From a virus, in IMG/VR virus record IMGVR_UViG_3300042328_000825, positions 1-28,049 of that record: a DNA stretch of 28,049 bases, one strand, 5' to 3'. This document shows, piece by piece, positions 20,029 to 28,049 of this stretch (positions are counted from its first letter, which is position 1; each line of letters opens with the position of its first letter). The translations under genes were made by a program, and so were the position numbers. A model generated the notes under the pieces. That model ran no database searches. It saw only the letters and a list, made by a program, of their open reading frames with translations, and had not been told where the DNA came from.

Positions 20029-21796
20029 ATGTTCCTAAGTACCATTCACCATATAGAATTTGAGTTGCGTTTGCGCTTGTCAAACCTTCAGGAAATGTAG
20101 TAAAAGTGGATGTGCCCGTTCCTTCACCACATATACAAACTTCATTCTCAGGGGATAATGGAGGAGGCGTCGGGCAATCCGGTATCAAGTTAGCATTGCA
20201 ATCAATATATCCGGGAAAAGACGGAGAATTAAATAATGATTGTGCCCCCGGCGCCCCTCTGGTTGTATTATAATTAATCACATCATACCATCCTTGTGTT
20301 GGTGGACAAAATGGAGGTATACCAGCTGATGGATTCAAAAAACATTCTTCTTCTCCCGGTTTATCTCCTTCTTGTCCACACCAAGTAAACGTTAACTCTA
20401 TTACCCCCAACCATGAAGTAAATCCCGGTATATTATAACTTTGAATTAATGTAGATCCACAAATTCCGGGTATAGATGCAATGCTCCAAGTGGTACCTTC
20501 TGAAATTTTTAATTGAGAATCAAAGTCGTCTATTAAATAAAGACCGTTTCCAATTGTTCCCGAATTAAACGTTGTGCCATAAAAATGTCTTTTGCTGAAA
20601 AGATAGTTCAAATAGCCGTTTAAAGTTTCATCATAACTAAAAGTTCCAACAACAGAACTATAATTTGCTGCAAAATAAGGATTATCTGATAAATCATAAA
20701 AACCACACTGATAAGTTGATGGTGGAGAAATTGTTCCGGGAAAAACTAATGGAACAAAAAGACCAGTTATGCCACCAACACCCCTTTGTATCGGTGGCGA
20801 CACAAAAGTTGGTAAATCTGAAATTTCTGCGACTGTGGTTGAACCACTCAAAGCTAAATTTGGACCAAGAACTACAGAGCTAAAAAATGCACTAAATCCC
20901 TGTAAAGTATTTTTAACATCTGTCAAAGTTCCCGTACAACCTATTACATTTCCATCAGAACTGCTTAATGTCAATCCAGATGGAGATGAATAAAATTGCC
21001 AAATTCTTGCATTGTTTTGTGCATTGTCTGCAAGATATATCGATAAAGATTCGTATGTTTCATCTATTACACCGGGATATTTTAATGTCAACTCGGTATA
21101 TGAATCTGCTGGATTAAAGTTTAAAGTACTTATACTTCTTGAACTTGAAGAATCTGGTTCAACAGTAAAAAATGTTCTAGTGGGGCAGGGGCCACTGGGA
21201 ATGTCACAGGTAGTACAACCACAGCAACAATCATATTCTTCATCATATTCTGAAGTAGAAAAAATTGGACTATTTGCATTTCCTGTTGGTGTATTTGCGT
21301 TAAAAGAATACAATTTTCTTTTTATTCTTATTCCACCAGTTACAAGTATTGTATTTGTTCCTGTTCTTACATGTCCACCAGTTGTTTCTTCTATAGATTC
21401 ACTTATTCTATCCCATGTAACGCTAGCATTTGTTACACTGTTTACGTTCAAGGACAATATATTAGTAGAAACAGCATTGAATCCTTCAAATGGAAATGGT
21501 AATGGATTCCATAAAAGATAATCATCAGCGATATTTAAAGGACTTCTACACTCTAATTCGTACATGTAGAGTGGTGGAGTTCTTACACACCCCAAATTAT
21601 CTGAAGGAATTGTCTGGCTTACATATAATGGAGATGGTGGATCACTCGGAGAAGCAAATTGATTTCTATTTACATAACCCAACAAAGTGTTTGCTGTAAA
21701 TCCTTTTGTAAGTTTATCAAAAGAACTTTCAAGAGATGGTATCTGTGAATCACAAACACCACAAGCACATTGTGTTAAAAGTGCACCAATCAACAT
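20027..21796 (-). CDS. Cysteine-rich virion protein of unknown function
   Basis: A 589-residue protein in the fibre cluster, with no recognised family. It is unusual for its cysteines: CACGVC at 10-15, a dense cluster CCCGCTTC near residue 215, and scattered pairs near the C-terminus, including DCNANLIPDCPTP and EVCICG. The DCNxNxIPD string resembles short calcium-binding repeats of secreted bacterial proteins. The rest is beta-rich with low charge. I chose the ATG at 21796, two bases after the upstream stop, with GGAGG 12 bases before it; the frame is open further up, but that would overlap the neighbouring gene by 90 bp. MLIGALLTQCAC looks a little like a signal sequence but has no proper lipobox. 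Possible roles are a metal- or disulphide-stabilised receptor-binding protein. Confidence 0.75.
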   Translation of the reverse strand: MLIGALLTQCACGVCDSQIPSLESSFDKLTKGFTANTLLGYVNRNQFASPSDPPSPLYVSQTIPSDNLGCVRTPPLYMYELECRSPLNIADDYLLWNPLPFPFEGFNAVSTNILSLNVNSVTNASVTWDRISESIEETTGGHVRTGTNTILVTGGIRIKRKLYSFNANTPTGNANSPIFSTSEYDEEYDCCCGCTTCDIPSGPCPTRTFFTVEPDSSSSRSISTLNFNPADSYTELTLKYPGVIDETYESLSIYLADNAQNNARIWQFYSSPSGLTLSSSDGNVIGCTGTLTDVKNTLQGFSAFFSSVVLGPNLALSGSTTVAEISDLPTFVSPPIQRGVGGITGLFVPLVFPGTISPPSTYQCGFYDLSDNPYFAANYSSVVGTFSYDETLNGYLNYLFSKRHFYGTTFNSGTIGNGLYLIDDFDSQLKISEGTTWSIASIPGICGSTLIQSYNIPGFTSWLGVIELTFTWCGQEGDKPGEEECFLNPSAGIPPFCPPTQGWYDVINYNTTRGAPGAQSLFNSPSFPGYIDCNANLIPDCPTPPPLSPENEVCICGEGTGTSTFTTFPEGLTSANATQILYGEWYLGT

Positions 21797-21798
21797 AA

Positions 21799-23517
<1,719 letters not shown>

Positions 23518-23518
23518 T

Positions 23519-23526
23519 TATTTATA
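23519..23526 (-). promoter_or_regulatory. T4-type late promoter box TATAAATA, start-codon-proximal
   Basis: An exact match on the minus strand, followed by ATCAAAG and the ATG at 23511. The TAA inside the box is the stop codon of the upstream tailspike gene. The expected +1 leaves a leader of about two bases. Confidence 0.73.
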
Positions 23527-26002
23527 TGGCTATTACAGCCATTCCAGAACCGGAACCATTCGCAAAAGTTAATCCTTCAGAACTCAAAGAAACATTTCGT
23601 CCAAACCAACTTGTATAACCAGCTCCGGTATTATTGAATATGGATAGTACATTTGTACTATGTGTTGTTAATATACTATTAACGGTTGCCGTTTTTCCGG
23701 AAAGAGATCCTGTAATAATTTCATTTGCAGTAAATCCTATAGAACCTATTCCAATTTGAGTAGTTCCTCTAAATCCAGTTATAGAAGCAATAGTTCCACT
23801 GCTTGATCCTGTAATGTTTTCATTTAACAAGAAACCAGAATTTGTAGACACACTCAAACATTTAGTATCGGTACCAACAACATTTCCATAAGTTACGGCT
23901 TTTCTTGCATGTGTTACCAAAATATCAGCTCTTGTTAATGTACTTAAATTTGCTGTCTGTAAACCATTTAAAACTGTATTATCTGAAACTTGGGCATTTT
24001 CTACATAACCATTCCAACCAAGTAAAGTTCCACCCTGCCCAGATAAGGATATTGCAGATTCGATTCCACCTGCAGGTTGATTTGTTCCTGATGTACGTGT
24101 ACCATCTACTATATTGTTTTTGCAAACAATAGATTTTTTAACTGGTCGGCAATATAATGCAGTACCATCATAAGAATTTAAAATTTTATTTCCTTCAAAC
24201 ATAACATAATTGGCCATTATCATGCCCGGAGCATGTATAAGCATGCCACCAGCATTGTTGCAAACATTGTTTGAAAAATTTATTGTATTAAACATTGCTT
24301 GACACAATCCGGCAGCAGCAGCAGATGCTCCAGCGCCAATGTGTGCTGCACCCTGTGGATAATTTTTTCCAGAAGAAATAATATTACCAACAATATTTAC
24401 ATCTACGTCTTCTCCAGCATAACCATTATTTACAAGCGATAGCCACATTCTTCTGTCGGTATCACCAGCAGTTCTTGTTTGTATTTCATTTCCATATTCC
24501 ATCACATTATTAGAAATATTAATTATTCCACCCTGTGCTGTTGTAAAACCGAGAGAATCAAATTGACCACCTATATTAACGAACACCCCGATAGTATTTT
24601 GATTTGGAACATAAGATGTTCTCATGTAATTATTTTTAATATCAAAATTAGTTCGAACCATATAACCAATATATACTAGACCAGTATTTTCTCCACGGAT
24701 TTGGCAACCGTCAATTGTAATCTTGTCTCCAGCTACAACAAATCCACCATCAACAAAACAATTTACAAATTTAATATATTCAGATCCTACGTGCGTGTCT
24801 ACTGCACCAACAATGTTATTTGGATTTTGTGAATCACTGATTCTTAAAGCAGACATTCCATTAAATGTTATATTTCTATTTACTATTCCCAGAGATGGAA
24901 TGTATCTTCCACTCCCTGTTAATCCGGTATTAACAGTTCCCATACTGGTAGCATGTCTTGCAGCAGAATAATAACCGCCATTTATAAACATATTTTGGCA
25001 ATTATAGAGTACTAAGCCATAATCCAGTCCATATTGGGCTCCTCCCACGTCTTCACCATAACAATTGTTTACAAATACATTATCACACTGACCAAGGGTT
25101 AAAGCTTCTGCTGAACAGTTTGTGACTTTTACGTTTTCTATCGCAGTATCTTTTAAATAACGCAACTCTATTCCAATATCATAACTACCAGCTACACCAT
25201 TACCTTTTACACCTATATTTTTTATACTTCCGTTGGAATAATTCCAAACTTTATATAAACACAATCCGGACAAAGAATAATTATCATAAAATGTTCCTTG
25301 AATAACCGCACCCGTTGTACCTTGAATCAATCCAACTCTTCTTATTTCACCTTTATTTGGTGAATTTTGACCAAGATATCTGGTCCAAAATGTATTTCCT
25401 GTTATCCAAATCATATCTCCTGCAGATAAACCATGTGCTGTAGAAAAGTTTAATGTTCTATCTCCTTCAGATAAACCTGCAACTAAATTTGGAAGTTGTG
25501 TAAAAGTTATTCCAGCAACAGAATTTTTTAATACAGGTACTTGAAACCCCCAGCTTATACCAGAACTTCCATCGATTACCGATATATCTGGACCTTCACC
25601 AAATAAATTTACATCTTTCGGTATTGTTAAAGTATTATTTACTTTATAAGTTCCTGCAGGAAAATAAATTGTTTTATTACCAGAATTTAAAGCATTTTGA
25701 ATTGCTGTGGTATCATTGCTTATGCCATTTCCCATGGCTCCATATAATTTTACTGAAATGCCATACCCCGTTGGTCCGGGTGCACCAGTGGGTCCAGTTG
25801 GACCTATTGAACCAGTTGGACCTGTGGGTCCAGTTGGACCTATTGAACCAGTTGGACCTATTGAACCAGTTGGACCTGTGGGTCCAGTTGGACCTATTGA
25901 ACCAGTTGGACCTGTGGGTCCAGTTGGTCCCTGAATACCCTGCGGCCCTTGTACACCATATGGTGTAGTATATACAGTTAAACTAGGAATCCTAATGGTC
26001 AT
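23522..26002 (-). CDS. Tailspike-like protein: collagen-like stalk plus right-handed beta-helix
   Basis: An 826-residue protein. After a short anchor ([16 protein letters not shown]) comes a collagen-like stalk (17-79, [10 protein letters not shown] repeats). From residue 82, [40 protein letters not shown] is the classic entry of pectate-lyase-3-type beta-helices in phage tailspikes. The next 550 residues show the expected repeating short strands with asparagines ([62 protein letters not shown]). A pair of small repeats near the C-terminus (about 725-790; F..NE.ITGS.SG..A) precedes the final domain. Such proteins often cut or bind host polysaccharide; catalytic residues cannot be assigned by eye. 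The start follows the previous stop by one base, with GGAAAAC upstream. Confidence 0.9.
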   Translation of the reverse strand: MTIRIPSLTVYTTPYGVQGPQGIQGPTGPTGPTGSIGPTGPTGPTGSIGPTGSIGPTGPTGPTGSIGPTGPTGAPGPTGYGISVKLYGAMGNGISNDTTAIQNALNSGNKTIYFPAGTYKVNNTLTIPKDVNLFGEGPDISVIDGSSGISWGFQVPVLKNSVAGITFTQLPNLVAGLSEGDRTLNFSTAHGLSAGDMIWITGNTFWTRYLGQNSPNKGEIRRVGLIQGTTGAVIQGTFYDNYSLSGLCLYKVWNYSNGSIKNIGVKGNGVAGSYDIGIELRYLKDTAIENVKVTNCSAEALTLGQCDNVFVNNCYGEDVGGAQYGLDYGLVLYNCQNMFINGGYYSAARHATSMGTVNTGLTGSGRYIPSLGIVNRNITFNGMSALRISDSQNPNNIVGAVDTHVGSEYIKFVNCFVDGGFVVAGDKITIDGCQIRGENTGLVYIGYMVRTNFDIKNNYMRTSYVPNQNTIGVFVNIGGQFDSLGFTTAQGGIINISNNVMEYGNEIQTRTAGDTDRRMWLSLVNNGYAGEDVDVNIVGNIISSGKNYPQGAAHIGAGASAAAAGLCQAMFNTINFSNNVCNNAGGMLIHAPGMIMANYVMFEGNKILNSYDGTALYCRPVKKSIVCKNNIVDGTRTSGTNQPAGGIESAISLSGQGGTLLGWNGYVENAQVSDNTVLNGLQTANLSTLTRADILVTHARKAVTYGNVVGTDTKCLSVSTNSGFLLNENITGSSSGTIASITGFRGTTQIGIGSIGFTANEIITGSLSGKTATVNSILTTHSTNVLSIFNNTGAGYTSWFGRNVSLSSEGLTFANGSGSGMAVIAI
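25794..25919 (-). repeat. 36/54-bp tandem repeats coding for the tailspike collagen stalk
   Basis: Units begin at 25794 (36 bp), 25830 (54 bp, with one extra 18-bp sub-unit) and 25884 (36 bp). The 18-bp sub-units code for GPTGSI or GPTGPT. The length variant inside the array shows the kind of gain or loss expected from slippage or unequal recombination. Confidence 0.86.
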
Positions 26003-26003
26003 T

Positions 26004-26399
26004 TTAGTTTTCCGTTACCTGTAAGAGACTGTTGATTGTTCCTCTCAATAGTGTGACTATCCCACCATTGTTTGGATACTGCATTTGAATGTCGTAGAAT
26101 ACTGGAACATAATCTGGGAACTGGTTTGTGTAATTTGATCCTATGGTTACATAAATTAGACCACCTGTTCCAGTTACCGCTATACCGCCTGTAATGCCAT
26201 CTGGTGGAGTAAATACAGTTCCAGAAGTTACGCCCTGAACATATTTTACAATCTCATTTCCGGGATAATAAGATTTTCTAATTTCCATAGTCAAAGTGAC
26301 CCCAGTGAGGTTATAAGCGGCTCCTGTGCCACCACAGACCCCCATGGCCCATGTTACGGTATCACCTTTTACTATAGTAGGATTGTACGAGTCTGCCAT
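26004..26399 (-). CDS. Small conserved-type virion protein at the head of the adhesion island
   Basis: A 131-residue beta-rich protein. The pattern [10 protein letters not shown]...[22 protein letters not shown]..., then [53 protein letters not shown] matches small phage structural proteins with a BppU-like N-terminal sandwich that often precede fibre genes. The match is by pattern only. The ATG at 26399 is chosen because GGGAG lies 6 bases upstream; a TTG four codons earlier overlaps that ribosome site. It is the first gene after the terminator at 26414-26442, and its stop lies one base from the tailspike start, so the two are expressed together. It may link the tailspike to the virion. Confidence 0.75.
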   Translation of the reverse strand: MADSYNPTIVKGDTVTWAMGVCGGTGAAYNLTGVTLTMEIRKSYYPGNEIVKYVQGVTSGTVFTPPDGITGGIAVTGTGGLIYVTIGSNYTNQFPDYVPVFYDIQMQYPNNGGIVTLLRGTINSLLQVTEN

Positions 26400-26413
26400 T
26401 TTTGCTCCCAAAA

Positions 26414-26442
26414 AATAATAGCCTTTATTAAAGGCTATTATT
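26414..26442 (-). terminator. Rho-independent terminator after the regA-glycosyltransferase pair
   Basis: AATAATAGCCTT (26414-26425) pairs with AAGGCTATTATT (26431-26442) with a five-base loop. On the minus strand the stem runs into six T residues (26415-26410). It lies 23 bases past the glycosyltransferase stop codon and would end leftward early transcripts before the late island. Confidence 0.82.
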
Positions 26443-26465
26443 AAGTATTTAGGTCTTTTTAAAAA

Positions 26466-27683
26466 TTAAAGAGTTACTGCAACTTTTTTGGGATCGATGT
26501 CTAAAGTCGTTTTATTTACGTTCTTTGAGACCTTTTCAGCCCAATCTTTTTGTTGTTCGGCAACCTGTTCTTGGAATTTTTGGAAAGCCTGCATGTAAAT
26601 TTTGTAGTTATTTTCTACTCTGGGTCTGTGTTCGTTGGGCAAGTGTGGCTCACTCAACAATTTTTGACATGCTGACATACCAATTTGTGGTCTTCCGGCA
26701 TAGAATGCCGTAGTTCCGATTTCATCAAAAATGCCCCAAAGATAATTTGCGTTATCAACGAACAAAATATCATTTTGTGGAAGAGGAGTACTCAAACCCA
26801 AAGAGGCAACCAAGAATGCATTTCGTGGTCTATCATATTTTCTATAGATGCAAGACAGATGATAAAGAGGCTCAACTCTGTTGGGGGCACTTTCAAATGC
26901 CATCATAAATGCATCTGCAATTTGTTCGACTGGCTTGCCCAAAAATTCTCTGCACATACCAACGCGCATCCATGAGAAGAACACCTCTTCATGCCAGCCG
27001 CCTTGCTTAATACGCTTTAGGTATTCTTCTTCAGCGATTGCAAACATTCTTGCATCAAATGCCGATTGCGCTGCATAAAATTGCTTTCTTGGTTGATTCG
27101 GATCCTTATCCAAATAGCCCTTAAGGATGTAATAATCTTTGGTATACTTTTCGATGTCGTTTGATACAGACCGAGAACGACATCCTTCTGTCCTCACTTC
27201 CCAAGCATAATCGCCTTCAAGCTTCTGGACAATCATTGGCTGTTCGCAAATAGCATATTCGTGAAGTGGCTCTTCATACCACCACTTCTTCTTTGCTAGA
27301 TTGAACAATTGGGCTCTCAGCCACTTAAACTCTCCACGCTTGATTTGGACAACATAGCCATCCAAATTATCATCAAACTTGTCAACTGGTAGAGTTCCAA
27401 CGATAAAGTCATCGGCATCGATCATCATAGCCCACTTAGTTTTGCCTAGGCAAAGCTCAAGTGCCCTTGATCTGTTTGTTCCGAAGTCAGACCATTCATG
27501 GTCATGAATCTCACCCGGAATACCCTTTTCATCAAAGAACTTTTTGATGATCTCCTTTGTATTGTCGGTGGATCCTGTATCACAGATTACATAGTAATCG
27601 ATGAATGGTGCGCATGAAGCCAAGCATCTTTCAATGTTTGGAGCCTCGTTCTTTACGATCATACTCAAAGTCAATTTGTGCAT
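26466..27683 (-). CDS. Family 2 glycosyltransferase with helical C-terminal domain
   Basis: A 405-residue protein. The N-terminal GT-A fold starts LTLSMIVKNEAPNIERCLAS. DTGSTDNT at 35-42 is the nucleotide-sugar-binding motif of this family, and DADD at 89-92 is the DxD metal site. Residues about 195-390 are helical and TPR-like (e.g. ARMFAIAEEEYLKRIKQGG, VEPLYHLSCIYRKYDRPRNAFLVASLGL). Such phage GT2-TPR proteins transfer sugars to an unknown acceptor, which may be DNA, a host glycan or a virion protein. The ATG at 27683 is chosen because AAGG lies 6 bases upstream; an ATG at 27689 directly touches that site. It lies 8 bp after the regA stop, so it is in the same early transcript, and a terminator follows. 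Confidence 0.88.
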   Translation of the reverse strand: MHKLTLSMIVKNEAPNIERCLASCAPFIDYYVICDTGSTDNTKEIIKKFFDEKGIPGEIHDHEWSDFGTNRSRALELCLGKTKWAMMIDADDFIVGTLPVDKFDDNLDGYVVQIKRGEFKWLRAQLFNLAKKKWWYEEPLHEYAICEQPMIVQKLEGDYAWEVRTEGCRSRSVSNDIEKYTKDYYILKGYLDKDPNQPRKQFYAAQSAFDARMFAIAEEEYLKRIKQGGWHEEVFFSWMRVGMCREFLGKPVEQIADAFMMAFESAPNRVEPLYHLSCIYRKYDRPRNAFLVASLGLSTPLPQNDILFVDNANYLWGIFDEIGTTAFYAGRPQIGMSACQKLLSEPHLPNEHRPRVENNYKIYMQAFQKFQEQVAEQQKDWAEKVSKNVNKTTLDIDPKKVAVTL

Positions 27684-27691
27684 AGTCATCC

Positions 27692-28049
27692 TTATGAATT
27701 AAAAAACTTACGAAGAGAACCGGGATTAAACTTTGGAATCAAGTCCCAATCATCCCGTTCATTATATTTAATGATTTTTAAACCTGCCACTGGCATCTTT
27801 TCTTTTACTTTTTGCTTGTCTACGATCTCTAGTAGATCCCAATCTTCAAGGAGTTGAATAATTGCATTTCTTCTCTTAATGTCATCTTCCGAGACATTTG
27901 ATGGGAGTCCATCTAAAGCAAATAATTCTTTGAAGTGCGCCACAATGTATACATCATTTTTATGAATAAGATGGCATGATTGATAAAGTATTTTTTTACC
28001 TTTTGGAGACACACCTATACGGGATAGGGTTTCCCTTACAACCATAAAA
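27692..28049 (-). CDS. regA: RegA-like translational repressor (partial, N-terminus beyond window)
   Basis: The C-terminal 118 residues of a protein similar to T4 RegA, an RNA-binding repressor that blocks translation of many early mRNAs by binding near their start codons. Matching stretches, recalled from T4: VRETLSRIGV, LYQSCHLIHK, YIVAHFKELFALDG, RRNAIIQLLEDWDLLEIV and DWDLIPKFNPGSLR. The ATG at 28045 is unlikely to be the true start: the preceding codon is Phe, in line with the F before the matching stretch in T4, and about 11 more residues are expected. The frame is open to the edge. It sits upstream of the glycosyltransferase and not beside the polymerase gene as in T4. Confidence 0.9.
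   Translation of the reverse strand, partial: FMVVRETLSRIGVSPKGKKILYQSCHLIHKNDVYIVAHFKELFALDGLPSNVSEDDIKRRNAIIQLLEDWDLLEIVDKQKVKEKMPVAGLKIIKYNERDDWDLIPKFNPGSLRKFFNS

Overview
This window is a piece of a tailed-phage genome related to phage T4. The evidence is a set of T4-family replication proteins: the N-terminal part of a gp41-like helicase, a UvsX-like recombinase, a gp43-like family B DNA polymerase and a RegA-like translational repressor. T4-type late promoter boxes (TATAAATA) lie in front of structural genes. The DNA is AT-rich, and the polymerase and recombinase are about the length seen in marine and freshwater T4-like phages that infect cyanobacteria, SAR11 and methylotrophs. That environmental lineage is my best guess. 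The host cannot be read from the sequence.

Layout. (1) 1-5104, minus strand: early replication block, read leftward as a DUF1599-like nucleotide-metabolism protein, DNA polymerase, two small unknown proteins, UvsX, one small unknown protein and helicase gp41 (cut by the window edge). (2) 5105-5160: a 56-bp divergent promoter region with an early promoter leftward and a late promoter rightward. (3) 5176-8697, plus strand: a membrane protein with a GAF-like domain, a holin-like protein, a small lipoprotein that could be a spanin, and a large fibre-like protein. (4) 8694-9215, minus strand: dUTPase with its own early promoter. (5) 9246-26399, minus strand: a 17-kb adhesion island of 13 structural genes. 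It includes three proteins with long collagen-like stretches (one of them a beta-helix tailspike), a YadA-head-like fibre, a 963-residue repeat protein, a cysteine-rich protein and several small beta-rich proteins. (6) 26414-26442: a terminator separating the island from (7) an early pair, a family 2 glycosyltransferase and RegA (cut by the right edge).

How it works together. The early block copies and recombines the genome, with the dUTPase and the DUF1599-like protein acting on nucleotides. The late genes build the host-recognition apparatus and probably the lysis machinery. In T4 regA lies directly beside gene 43; here about 22.6 kb of mostly adhesion genes separates them.

The most interesting signal is the promoter geometry. 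All three sigma70-like early promoters I find have a 16-bp spacer and an ATG only 6-7 bases after the -10 box, so the transcript should begin at or within a base of the start codon. Three late promoters place the ATG 6-7 bases after the box in the same way. This suggests that promoter-proximal genes are translated from leaderless or nearly leaderless mRNAs, while genes inside operons keep Shine-Dalgarno sites. A second point concerns quality: bases 1-33 are a perfect inverted copy of 61-93, which looks like a fold-back artefact at a contig end.
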